From Botryotinia globosa (taxonomy: Eukaryota; Ascomycota; Leotiomycetes; Helotiales; Sclerotiniaceae), in assembly GCA_014898425.1 (NCBI GenBank), contig RCSZ01000013.1, forward strand, positions 930,001 through 994,000: a DNA stretch of 64,000 nucleotides. The letters are read 5' to 3'. A program made the position numbers and the translations under genes. The notes beneath the pieces were generated by a model that was not told where the DNA came from, did not search any database, and was given only the letters and a program-made list of their open reading frames with translations. Below are positions 24,924 to 35,035 of this stretch, piece after piece; position 1 is the stretch's first letter, and every line of letters begins with the position of its first letter.

Positions 24924-26944
24924 GATTGCTGTCTCTGTCTGGGACCGCGAAATCTCCCTTGGAGAAAAGGTGTTTATTTTAACGATTCAGGAAGTCTCGA
25001 GGGATATACAATAGAATTGGAGGCGTGTACGGGTAGAGAGAAGACAGAGGCAGGCATATATTTCTGGTATTTGATCGAGGGATGTTGCTTTCAAACGACA
25101 CACTATTCGAGGCGATTGAATCATCTTCATCAATCAAGATAGTACGAATGACCGGGTAGGAAGTGTTGTAATTGTGATTGCCTACCTACCATGCAGTGAA
25201 TCATGATCATAAAAAACAGATCCACTACTAGCACGCTTCCCGCTAGCGTCACTAGCGCACCAAAAAAGCTGTAATACTCATAATACAGTCCAGCAGAGCG
25301 CGACCCTGGGCTGGGCTGGGTATAAGAATAAAAATAAAATCTCAATCAATAGTAGTAACCTATAAACAGGCAAAACCTTGCCGCCCCATAAGAGGGGCGG
25401 GAGGAGAAACCCCCGCGGGGTTTTTTTCCGAACCAGGCGATGTTACCACTCCACCACAAGAGCGCATTTGACCTGACCAAACAAGCCTGTTTGACGCCTT
25501 TGCGCTCTCGATGGAAATGTTTCCTTAAGACGCCTTATATAGTGCCTAAGCGTATTTTGCCTCCGTACAAAAATCCACTGATCCTTTTCAAATAATCGAA
25601 CTGCAGCCAGCCCTCAATAGCAATCCAAGCTATTGCGATAGTTAGAATTGAAGTGAACCGCAAACAAGTACAAAACAAATAGGGTCAATTACATCGGGTT
25701 TCAATTGACCGGGGTTTTCTTGAGTACAGAGGCTCGTCCAAGTACTGCATAAACAGCTGAACTCGGGTAATCAATATTTTGACGATCGCTATGTATCGCC
25801 ACGGCAATAACGAACCAGTCTTTTGAATGATGTTTGTATTCAGATCTAGGTGGGCTCAAGAATCATCTTTGAGAGACAAAGTGGTGGTAGCGATCTTCGG
25901 TCAGTCTCAATATGCTCCCACACTTGTGATGGCGTTGAGCTCGAATTGATGATGAAGACTCATACTACAAATGGAGGACCCTAGAATCCAGGACTTTCGG
26001 ATCAGACATGACTAGCGTACATTATTCCACCGGCCTCTGAGTACTGATATGGCAGGGTGTATGTCTGATTGAAGTTCGTTTGAGCAAGAGAACTCACCGA
26101 GTGCTTTGGATTCAGGAGCTCATAGGGCACTCTCGATAAAATTGAAACCGACAAGATCAAAACAATCGTGATGATCTCGTGTGACCTCTTCTCCTTTCCA
26201 TCAACGATGATCGAGTTGGTCTGGACATGGAAGTAACAAGAACTCAGGTACAACTTTTGCGCTGGATCGACCTACCCGGACAGGGTACTGACGACAAGTA
26301 GAGTATATCAAAGTATATATGTTATCACCGAGTAAATCTGCGAAGGTCATTGGAGTTGAAAAGCAAAACAATACCCGAGTAAGACTTCGGATGTTAGTAG
26401 TGCTTATCCGTATTTGTGAAGAACTATTAGCTAATTCATGCAGTGATGCGACTCGTGAAAGCAAACTAAACCCAACTCATGCAGTGAGATAACCGTTACA
26501 CAAACACTATACATACTAGGTAAGCTTACATAGCTCATTACTTGAATCGACGAGGCAGAATCGCCCATTGACATTTAACAGATGAATATTCTCACGATTC
26601 TTACCAAAATGGTTTCTATCATTTTATATCTTGACGTCGGTACATGCACACGTGGTTTATCACTAATCGCCGCTAATCAGCCCTAAGCATAGTTAGTTAG
26701 TATTTATATCTAGCCCCTGATACCCCACTATTCCACATCATGTAAGCTAAACCTTATTTAAATGAATTCTGCCACCGCCCGGGGAAAATTACACCGCCAG
26801 ATCTTTGTCCTCCCTCCTTGAACACAATATCAAAAAAGCAACTTTTTTTCCCTTCCTCTCTTTTGGAAAATCTCTACCTGGGAATCATAAGGGAAGTACG
26901 GAGGAAACCCTCTCAAATTACAAGACAGGTGCAAACAAATTACG
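24924..26944. other. Intergenic stretch, 2 kb, with GC-rich hairpins
   Basis: No supported gene: frames are under 90 codons and lack motifs. It must hold the promoters of the acyltransferase (left edge) and of the p-aminobenzoate synthase (right edge, pyrimidine-rich near 26,800-26,870). Two GC-rich inverted repeats at 25.38-25.43 kb are listed separately. Confidence 0.5.
25380..25428. other. Two adjacent GC-rich hairpins plus T7 run
   Basis: An inverted repeat with CCGCCCC and GGGGCGG arms around a short loop is followed, after GAGGAG, by a second with AAACCCC and GGGGTTT arms running into seven Ts. The layout resembles an intrinsic terminator, which has no known role in RNA polymerase II units. 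Next to it on the minus strand, 25,463-25,430 reads like the first third of a tRNA (GTGGTGGAGTGGTAACATC) and then departs. Confidence 0.5.
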
Positions 26945-29593
26945 ATGTTGATTCAGAAACCCTTAATACTCTTTATTGATGCATATGATTCATTCTCGAA
27001 TAATATCATTTCTCTCCTTGAAACTTCACTCACCGCCTCAGTGCGAACGGTCAAAATCAATGATCCTATCCTATTAGCATCTGATGAAGCATTACACGAA
27101 GAATTGAGACATTATGTAGCGGTAGTATGCGGGCCGGGCCCTGGAAATCCGGAGACGGACAGTGATATCGGAATTATAAAGAAAATCTGGAGACTTGCCG
27201 ATGAGGAGATGTTACCAGTATTGGGTATTTGTTTAGGATTTCAAAGACTATGTTTGGAATTCGGTGGACAAATAAGGAGGTTAAATGGTCCACAACATGG
27301 AATGATCAGAAAGGTTCTACATGCAGGAGAAGCCCAAGCAGTCTCCGCCGTTGGAAACGATTCAATATTCTCTGGGGTTGGTGAGATTACCGCTACCTTG
27401 TATCAAAGTTTATGTATCGATATTGGCCAGGACGATATTCTAGATGAAGAATGGAACACATCACGATGGGAGCCAACAGAAAAATCTCCCGATTTGATAC
27501 CATTGGCTTGGGTTGAAAGTGCCGATCTAGAGGCTGAACATGCGAGAAGTTGCGGTGTGAAAGACAGCAGAGTTTTGGTCGGTGTACGACATGCAACGAA
27601 ACCTTTTTGGGCAATACAATATCATCCTGAGTCGGTCTGCACAAATGATACAAGCAAAGAAATCTTTATAAACTGGTTCAGGTCGGCACAAGATTGGAAT
27701 AAAACTTTCAGGAAGACGGAGATAAATTACGACGGTACAATGCACGGCCAATCTGCTACACGAGTGAGCCTTCTCCAACAATTCGAAGCTTTACAAACAA
27801 TGCCTGTATCTCCGACTAGCGATATCTCGACCGACAATATGAAGCCCAAAAACATGTGCATCTCTCGAACGATTGATTTGCCAGAGAACCTATCTGTACC
27901 TGACATTGTGGAAGCCATCCAGGACATGGGACGAGATCATATTCTACTGGAATCTACCAATGCAGGCGAAACCTCCACAGGATCTGCCGATGTGAAAGGA
28001 CGATATAGTATCATAGGCCTGGACATTGATGATTGTTTGAGATTCGAATATCGTGTCGGGGACGGATATCTAACCAAGATCCCCTCTTCATCCGGGGAAT
28101 ATCTCGATACTAAGGAGGAGATTGATTTAAAGTCTTGTGGTGGAGTTTGGTCTTTGTTAGCACATCGATTGGAGGTTGCGCGTGTTACTGCAGGCAATGA
28201 CGAATCGCCTTTCTGGGGAGGGTTTATGGGATATACGACATACGAGCTGGGTCTGGAAACTATTGATGTGAAAGTTGATAGACCAGATGCTCATAGCACC
28301 CGACCCGATCTCTGCTTTGCATGGGTCACCCGAAGTATAGTGGTCGACCACGTGAAGAAGGTTCTCTACCTTCAACAATTGGCCAGCCTTGGTGATAGCC
28401 AAAGCGACACTGCATGGATGGAAGCGGTTGGCCCTAAGCTTGAGAAAGCGTCCCAACCGAAATCCCCAAAAAGCACTCGCCAAACTCCCCTCCGACCAGG
28501 TGATCTCGTCTTATCTTGCGATCGCATAAAGGTTTCTCGTCGAGAAAAACGAGCTTGGTCACCAGTTCGTACCCCCGCTTCAAAGTTTTCCATGGCTATC
28601 ACTCAACCTACAGCCGATTCATATGAAGCAAAGGTCCGTCGATGCCAAGATAAGATTGCCAGCGGTGACTCCTATGAGTTATGCCTCACTGATCAAACCA
28701 CCATCACTCGCCTTCGCAGCGACCCCCCTCACACATCAGTCCACAATACCACTGAGTCAATCCTACTGTACAACAAAACTCCAAGACCAGCTCCAGTTAA
28801 GGGCGCCTGGTCTTTGTACAAAAATCTTCGCACACGTCAACCCGCCCCCTTCGCTTCTTTCCTTCGCCTTGGTTCTGCGACTTTAGTTTCTAGTTCTCCA
28901 GAACAATTCCTCAAGTGGGACAATCGCGTCGGAAAATGTTCTCTTCGACCTATGAAAGGCACCGTTCGTAAGACTGACGAAGTAACACTCTCAGACGCCA
29001 CCGCACTCCTTAATGATCCAAAAGAAAAGGCTGAGAACCTCATGATTGTTGATCTCGTTCGTCATGATTTACATGGCGTCTGTGGGTCTGGCAACGTTTC
29101 TGTTCCACGATTGATGGTGGTTGAGGAATATGCATCAGTTTTCCAGATGATTTCTGTTGTCGAAGGTTCGTATACCAAATCCGGATCCGATGATATATCG
29201 ACACATATGTCATCACTTACCATCAAGGATGACAAGGGAACAGCATACACTGGACTCGATGTTTTAGCAGCCTCTCTCCCACCAGGATCTATGACTGGCG
29301 CACCAAAGAAACGCAGTTGTGAAATTTTGCAAGATATCGAACACCACAAACCTCGTTCTCTATACTCTGGTGTTGTAGGATACATGGATGTTGGTGGCCG
29401 CGGTGATTTCAGCGTTACTATCCGATCAATGTACCGTTGGGACGATGAAGATAGCGTCATAGAAGCCGAAGAAAAGGATACAGAGAAATGGCACATTGGT
29501 GCGGGCGGAGCTGTTACGGCTCTTAGTACCCCCATTGGCGAGAGAGATGAGATGTTAACAAAGCTTAATGGAACGCTTGGAGTGTTTCGTTGA
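26945..29593 (+). CDS. ABZ1: Fused p-aminobenzoate (aminodeoxychorismate) synthase (single exon, 882 aa)
   Basis: Makes 4-amino-4-deoxychorismate from chorismate and glutamine, the first step to p-aminobenzoate and folate. Domains in order: class I glutamine amidotransferase (about 7-250) with nucleophile Cys96 (GICLGFQ) and His227/Glu229 (QYHPES); a PabB N-terminal domain (about 310-480); and a chorismate-binding domain (about 560-880) with KCSLRPMKGTVRK, LPPGSMTGAPKKRSCEILQD, LYSGVVGYMDVGG and GDFSVTIRSMYRW. The Lys in PMKGT (residue 671) separates PabB enzymes, which use it as a nucleophile, from anthranilate synthases, which have Ala there. All key residues are present and there is no intron, so it should be functional. 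Yeast Abz1 has the same fusion. The separate lyase (Abz2) is not in this window. Confidence 0.95.
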   Translation: MLIQKPLILFIDAYDSFSNNIISLLETSLTASVRTVKINDPILLASDEALHEELRHYVAVVCGPGPGNPETDSDIGIIKKIWRLADEEMLPVLGICLGFQRLCLEFGGQIRRLNGPQHGMIRKVLHAGEAQAVSAVGNDSIFSGVGEITATLYQSLCIDIGQDDILDEEWNTSRWEPTEKSPDLIPLAWVESADLEAEHARSCGVKDSRVLVGVRHATKPFWAIQYHPESVCTNDTSKEIFINWFRSAQDWNKTFRKTEINYDGTMHGQSATRVSLLQQFEALQTMPVSPTSDISTDNMKPKNMCISRTIDLPENLSVPDIVEAIQDMGRDHILLESTNAGETSTGSADVKGRYSIIGLDIDDCLRFEYRVGDGYLTKIPSSSGEYLDTKEEIDLKSCGGVWSLLAHRLEVARVTAGNDESPFWGGFMGYTTYELGLETIDVKVDRPDAHSTRPDLCFAWVTRSIVVDHVKKVLYLQQLASLGDSQSDTAWMEAVGPKLEKASQPKSPKSTRQTPLRPGDLVLSCDRIKVSRREKRAWSPVRTPASKFSMAITQPTADSYEAKVRRCQDKIASGDSYELCLTDQTTITRLRSDPPHTSVHNTTESILLYNKTPRPAPVKGAWSLYKNLRTRQPAPFASFLRLGSATLVSSSPEQFLKWDNRVGKCSLRPMKGTVRKTDEVTLSDATALLNDPKEKAENLMIVDLVRHDLHGVCGSGNVSVPRLMVVEEYASVFQMISVVEGSYTKSGSDDISTHMSSLTIKDDKGTAYTGLDVLAASLPPGSMTGAPKKRSCEILQDIEHHKPRSLYSGVVGYMDVGGRGDFSVTIRSMYRWDDEDSVIEAEEKDTEKWHIGAGGAVTALSTPIGERDEMLTKLNGTLGVFR

Positions 29594-30565
29594 ATGAGAT
29601 AAAGATTTTCTTCATACGGCGCGAGTCGGTTGGTTTATGCTTAATGAAGGAAGATCTTCCGGAGTTATTCATGAGGCCATTTAATTTTCTTGGTTTCTTG
29701 GGATATTTTCAGATACAAATTTTTGGTAAAGTCCCCAGTTCGAGATACTTCAACGTATCGTATCTATCATAAAGAGAGCGGGGCATTGACGACTTATGAC
29801 CTTGGGATGGCGCTTTCGTGTATTGGATATGGATTGGATAGGAACAGAGACTGGGACATGGAGTACAGAAAATCTCAACGAAGAAATATATCTTTTTATA
29901 GAGAGAGAAAAGAAAAGGTCCGCAAGGATTTACATATGCAGTTACATACCTAGATAGATATATTCCAATAGACTGGTAATACCACTTTACATTCTCAACA
30001 CATTTTTGGTACACGATTTCGCATGCATTGTTCTACAATTGCGACAACGTAGTCGTATGGGTGTTGAAATAAATTTCTTGCCTATCTTATGTCAACCTCC
30101 CGTATAAACTGATAACAATTATTACTACATTGTACATTTGAGCTCCTTCTGAATTGTTTGCTCGTCATCGTATCATGTCTTTCACCGCTTTAGATTCCAT
30201 GCGCATGCCGTTATCTCATTCCATTAATCATTCGCATGTATTATTCTTTACTTTGAGTCCAAAATCGAAGTCCAAGTACTCAAGAACACCCGTTAGGTGT
30301 ACTTTCTACCATGAATTGAAGGGACAAGTCGTTCCTGACATAGACCCTATCCCTTCGTCGCGACCATGGCTGAATTGTGCTCCGCATCTTTTTTACATAG
30401 TGGTCGCAACCTTCCCTTGTCATCATCATTATCTCTCTCTTCCACGAAAAGTCCAATCTCTGCATCCGCTTAAAATCCTATGTATCCTTACACTTCCAGT
30501 TGCTCCTTTCCCACCCCCAATACATCTGCTCCTGCAAAACTTCCTCCTTCCTTTCCTACACCTTC
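29594..30565. other. Convergent intergenic region of p-aminobenzoate synthase and VPS55
   Basis: Holds the 3' ends of the two convergent genes. One 150-codon plus-strand frame (30,154-30,606) overlaps the VPS55 stop on the other strand and has no recognised motif. Nothing else can be supported. Confidence 0.5.
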
Positions 30566-31010
30566 CTAAAACTCAGCCTCCTCCTGGAAAAACATTCCAA
30601 AACTAATCACCGTGCCGTAAATCAGCACACCGCCAATAATGCTCATGATCATGGCTGGCACAGTAATGATGTGACTATGCGCCAAGACGGCCGGAAGAGC
30701 TACACCCATCATACACAAGAAACCCGTTGCGAAACGACCGAGATCAAGAACTCCAGAAGAGGAAGAATCGGAGAAGTCATCGGGAGAAGAACAGCGAGAT
30801 GCGAGGAAGTTGGGGAGAGGAGCAAGAATGAATGTGAGGACGACGAGGAGGGGAAGGTATTGGTGGAAGAGCGCGCAAGAGAGGATTACAAGGAGAAATC
30901 CGAGAGCGAGGACCTAGGGGGGATGTTAGAGGCTGGGAGGCTGGGGCAAACAATGAGGAGGGGGAACGTACGAAGGAGAGGGAAATTATTGTTTTTAGGC
31001 CTGCGGTCAT
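30566..31010 (-). CDS. VPS55: Vacuolar protein sorting protein Vps55 (2 exons, 128 aa)
   Basis: Small four-helix membrane protein of late endosomes that works with Vps68 in traffic from endosome to vacuole; relatives include the leptin-receptor gene-related proteins. Exon 1 (31010-30972) encodes MTAGLKTIISLSF; a 58-bp intron (donor GTACGT, acceptor CCTAG) leads in phase 0 to exon 2 (30913-30566). The protein shows VLALGFLLVILSCALF, PLLVVLTFILAPLPNFL, then LGRFATGFLCMMGVALPAVL and IIGGVLIYGTVISFGMFF, ending EEAEF. The LAP-PN motif and the GRF-TG-ALP block are family hallmarks. Length fits (yeast 140 aa). It diverges from PRE5 with 588 bp between the start codons. Confidence 0.93.
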
Positions 31011-31598
31011 ATTGAATGAGCTGGGAATGGCACTTTGGATGAGTTGCGATTGAGGTTGATAGTTATCGGTCGCTTGCTGCGTTATCGGTGTAGCTCTATA
31101 AGTATCGTATCACACACAATTGTACTATGCGATTGTCTTGTGTGTGTTTGTTGTTCTCGATAGACGGCTTGAATGAATGGGTAGATGTGAGGATTGTTGG
31201 TGGAAGATAGAACTGCTCAAGCTTGTTGTTAGTAAGAGATTCGAAGTATCAGTCACCAACCGCCTTGGAGCTGACGTTTCGGAAGCACGCGCTTAAATGG
31301 ATAGCTTCATAGCCTTGTCGATCCACTCACTAAAGCAGCACTAGCTATTATTCTTTCTGCGAGGCAATAACCCTCAAAGTCTTGCCATTTTAAACTTCTA
31401 GCTACCTATTCTAAATCATACCTAACAACAGTTCGAGCTTGCCTCATCATCGTGTCTGCCTCATACAAAAGCGTCCAGTTCCTCCATTCTGCAATTTACA
31501 CTTCCCAACCACTACATCCAAAGTTTTTGACGCATATTTGAAGATACCCGTGTTTTGATCTCTGCGTCCGAGTGGTTTCAACTAGCTTTTTATTCAAG
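31011..31598. promoter_or_regulatory. Divergent promoter region of VPS55 and PRE5
   Basis: 588 bp between the two start codons. I looked for the yeast proteasome-associated control element (GGTGGCAAA) on both strands and did not see it. The right part is pyrimidine-rich, as in many fungal 5' untranslated regions. Confidence 0.5.
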
Positions 31599-32598
31599 AT
31601 GTTTAGAAACAATTATGATAACGATTCTGTTACCTTGTAAGTCGACTACTACTTGGTGGCATGGAAATGGAAATTGAAACTGATGAGATGACAATTATAG
31701 CTCCCCACAAGGTCGAATCTTTCAAGTCGAATATGCTTCAGAGGCTGTGAAGCAGGGTAGTGTTGTTGTGGGAATAGTTAGCAAGACTCATGCTGTTCTT
31801 GTGGCTTTAAAGGTTAGTAGTTATGGGCCATTTACTTTCTGCTACGATTACAAACAGCAGAGTATATGACACAGCACAATATACTATCTTTTGCTTTGCC
31901 CCCATTCTATGAACTGAATCAAAACTAACACATACTTTCCCAAACAGAGAAATGCAGAAGAACTCTCCTCCTACCAAAAAAAAGTAATCGCAATCGATGA
32001 GCACGTCGGACTGGCCCTCGCTGGTCTTGCATCCGACGCCCGCGTCCTCTCCAATTTCATGAAAAACCAGACTCTCGCCTCGCGTTTAACATACGACCGA
32101 GCCATCCCCATCGAACGACTCGTCGCTTCAATCGGTGACCGCGCTCAAACCAATACTCAACATTACGGAAAGCGTCCATATGGTGTTGGCCTTCTCGTAG
32201 CTGGTGTTGATGAAACCGGACCTCATCTATTCGAGTTCCAACCATCGGGCATGACGCAGGAAATGAATGCTTGTGCGATTGGTGCGAGGAGTCAAATGGC
32301 CAGAACATACTTGGAGAGACATTTGGAGGAGTTTCCAGACTGTGGAAGAGAGGAATTGGTTAAGCATGGGTTAAGAGCACTCAAGGAATCCCTAGCTCAA
32401 GACAAAGAGTTGACGGTCGAGAATACAAGTGTGGGAGTCGTAGGAATTAAAGCAGAAGGAGCTAAGAGCATTGAAGGTTTCAAGCTGTTTGATGGCCAGG
32501 ATGTAAAGCAATGGGTAGATTTGGCAGCGGATAGTGCAGAGGGCGCAGAAGGTACCGAAGCTGCAGAGGCTGCTGAGTCGATGGAGGTAGATGCATGA
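31599..32598 (+). CDS. PRE5: 20S proteasome subunit alpha 6 (3 exons, 266 aa)
   Basis: Alpha-ring subunit of the 20S proteasome core; structural, and part of the gate that admits unfolded substrates. Exons 31599-31636, 31701-31812 and 31948-32598; introns of 64 and 135 bp. The start [13 protein letters not shown] followed by [20 protein letters not shown] is the alpha-subunit N-terminal signature in its alpha6 form. [41 protein letters not shown] and [14 protein letters not shown] follow the yeast Pre5 order closely. The C-terminal tail is Ala/Glu-rich and acidic ([19 protein letters not shown]), longer than in yeast. No catalytic Thr is expected in alpha subunits. Intact. Confidence 0.96.
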
Positions 32599-33713
32599 AT
32601 GAAGGTTGAACAATTTGGATGGCACTATGGATCACGACTTTAGCTAATAGAAATGAGCTCTGAACGCAATATTCTTATTGTCTGAAAGTGATTCGAATTT
32701 TAAACTTAAATGGTATAATTAAATGTAGGTACAGTCAGAGGATGTGAGAATGCTAACCCTGCGGCTATCCAAATCTGAACTTGTTTGTGTACGCAATTTG
32801 GAAAATAAAAATGTCCATGATTTTTGGGACGTAGAGACGATAACTTCTTCAGATTTTGGTTACAAATGTATGGAATAGTTTCCACGCATGTAATATTACA
32901 TGAGGTCTCAAATGAAGAATGAGAATAAAAATGAGATCGGGATGTCAGTGATTCCCTTGAATGTTCAGAGTGTACGTCGTGCTCGCAAAGTGCAGGTTGG
33001 AAGATTTCTTTGGGGGGAGGAAGGGGAGGCGAAATAAAGGAGGATGGATGGATTATCTATTTACACCTGGAAATATATTTCTTTCTTTGGGATAAAGTTG
33101 GGTGTTGGGTGTTGGGTGTTGGGTATATTATTGGGGTGGGGAGGGAGAGAGGGAGATGGAGATGGAATATGTTATTTGTTCAGGTGGATGAGTATCCAGG
33201 GGGTTGAAAAGGGGCGAGGGAGTGTAAGCTGGGGATCAGGAGATGAGTTTTCGGGTGTGGATTGAATATCTTCTAATCTTTGATGTTTGACATGAGACTT
33301 CGCACACACAAAACTTCAATTCTAGAAGTCCACTGCATTGTGTACTTTCAAATAGCTCAACATATCACATGCAACCATTGATTAGGAACAGGAAACTGAT
33401 GCATTGATATTCTATATGCTATAATCCATGCTAACAATGCATTGCCAAAATCTGAAATGCTAAGGGGTATGTTACCTTCCGTCTCCTGTGTCGGGCCTGT
33501 ACTCCTTGTTTTCAACAAACTCAGCGCTTCGTGTGCTTTCTGCGGAAGGAAGTTGAGATTACGTCCGTGGTGACAGAGATGTAAATCCCTCTTGACTTTC
33601 CCGCTCTAAACACTCGCCTGTCCGAAATGTAAAGACAAGACTAACGCATCTGCGAATAAAACATTTCCCTACTGTATCAGGCACCTCTATCCTTCGAGAA
33701 ATAGGACACCTGT
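32599..33713. other. Intergenic region between PRE5 and the LOG-family gene
   Basis: Both flanking genes end here (convergent). Short frames at 33.0-33.27 kb on the plus strand lie over a G-rich tract and are composition artefacts. No gene can be supported. Confidence 0.5.
33100..33123 (+). other. Potential G-quadruplex (GGGTGTT repeat)
   Basis: Four GGG runs separated by identical TGTT loops on the plus strand, followed by further G runs (TTGGGGTGGGGAGGG) to about 33,146. This meets the usual G3+N1-7 pattern. Confidence 0.85.
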
Positions 33714-34523
33714 CTACTCATTGCCCCACTCCAATTTAAATCTTCCTTCCGTCAACTTGTAGTCCCTCAATGCCTGAATCGTCTCTTCAGCCGTCTTGCA
33801 ATCCACCACAATATTCTTATTCGCCTCTCCCACAAATCCAGCCTCTACAGAATTTTTGACCCATGCCATTAATCCATCCCAATACCCATCAACATTGAGT
33901 ACCACAATACCTCTCGTGTGAATGCCCAACTGATTCCAGGTGACCACTTCCATCAATTCCTCCAGGGTACCATACCCACCTGGTAACGCAACGAAGCCCG
34001 AACCTGGACCCCCGGCAATAACTTCTTTAGCCATCATTGATTTCCGCGCATGCATATCTTTCACCACAGTAGTTCTCCCATAAATCTCATATTCAGGAAG
34101 TCCGTCTCCGTTTTCAGGTGTTCCAGTTCCGTTTTCCTTGCTGTGAATACTGGCCGCGTCGCTGTTGGGCCCGCGCTCATATTTCACCAATGGAGCGGGT
34201 ATGATGCCGTGCACGGAAGTGGGACCAGAGAGTGCAACGAGCGTTCGAGCTACTTCACCCATGAGTCCGACGGTGCCGCCACCGTAGACGAGTGATATGT
34301 TCTGCGCAGCCATGTGCTGGGCGAGAGAGCGCGCCATGGCCATGTGGGAGGGAGAGATGCCCGGGGAAGAACCGCAGAAAACGCATATCTTTGTGGGCGG
34401 TGGAGAGGTAGAGGAGGAGTTGGTTGTTTGGGCTAAGGGAGAGGAAATGGATGGGTTGGTTGATTCGCGAAGGGAGGGGACGGGGGAGGCGGCTGAGAGA
34501 GGAGAGGCGCCACCGGATGCCAT
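33714..34523 (-). CDS. LOG-family phosphoribohydrolase (single exon, 269 aa)
   Basis: Belongs to the LONELY GUY / TIGR00730 family, often labelled lysine decarboxylase. Characterised members cleave cytokinin riboside 5'-monophosphates, or nucleoside monophosphates more widely, to free base and ribose 5-phosphate. The domain begins KICVFCGSSPGISPSH at residue 45, then SLVYGGGTVGLMGEVA. The active-site pair Arg160-Lys161 lies in MHARKSMM and the hallmark PGGYGTLEE is at 181-189. The first 40 residues are Ser/Pro-rich and probably disordered. Residues about 115-147 form a Gly/Asn/Glu-rich loop longer than in plant LOG enzymes. Catalytic residues are intact. Whether it makes cytokinins here cannot be told. 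Upstream DNA carries short tandem repeats. Confidence 0.92.
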   Translation of the reverse strand: MASGGASPLSAASPVPSLRESTNPSISSPLAQTTNSSSTSPPPTKICVFCGSSPGISPSHMAMARSLAQHMAAQNISLVYGGGTVGLMGEVARTLVALSGPTSVHGIIPAPLVKYERGPNSDAASIHSKENGTGTPENGDGLPEYEIYGRTTVVKDMHARKSMMAKEVIAGGPGSGFVALPGGYGTLEELMEVVTWNQLGIHTRGIVVLNVDGYWDGLMAWVKNSVEAGFVGEANKNIVVDCKTAEETIQALRDYKLTEGRFKLEWGNE

Positions 34524-34620
34524 TTTGTTTCTATTGGGATGAATGTGGAAAGTGTGGGTGATAGTGATATTGGTTGTAAAGTTTGAATTAAAAGAATATC
34601 TTGTGTATTGAAAGTCTTGG

Positions 34621-34690
34621 TTGTTGTTGTGTGTTGTATGTTGTATGTTGTATGTTGTATATGCTGTCTGTTGTATGTTGTATATACTGT
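34621..34690. repeat. TGTTGTA-type imperfect tandem repeat
   Basis: Repeated TGTATGT/TGTTGTA units with two TGTCTGT interruptions, about 100 bp upstream of the LOG-family start codon, so probably in its 5' untranslated region or promoter. Confidence 0.8.
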
Positions 34691-34926
34691 CTGTTGGATC
34701 CGAGGTCTGATCAAGTAAGTTAGGTAGTTTAAGTACTCGAGAGAATTAGTGGTAAGAGTGGATGTATCTGCAGGTACGAGTTGTCTGGTGACGATGACAA
34801 TAGAGAAGGAAAGCCTGTAAGAAAGGGAAACGTGGTTTGAAATGAGAGAAAGGACTGTGTTGATTTCTTGGTACGGAATTGACTGAATCACAATGAATTA
34901 TGTCAGATCACATATGTATGTGATTG

Positions 34927-35035
34927 GGAAGGAAGGAAGGAAGGAAGGTAAGAGAGGTAAGAGGTAAGAGAGGTAAGAGGTAAGAGAGGTAAGAGGTAAG
35001 AGAGGTAAGAGGTAAAAAGAGGTAAGAGAGGTACG
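34927..35035. repeat. (GGAA)n then GGTAAGAGA-type tandem repeat
   Basis: Several GGAA units lead into about ten alternating GGTAAGAGA and GGTAAGA units ending near 35,035. On the minus strand it is a CT-rich tract. Confidence 0.9.

Noticed and set aside
33010..33265. Two overlapping plus-strand frames rich in Gly and Trp
   Set aside because: They lie over the G-rich tract, overlap in two frames and match no family.
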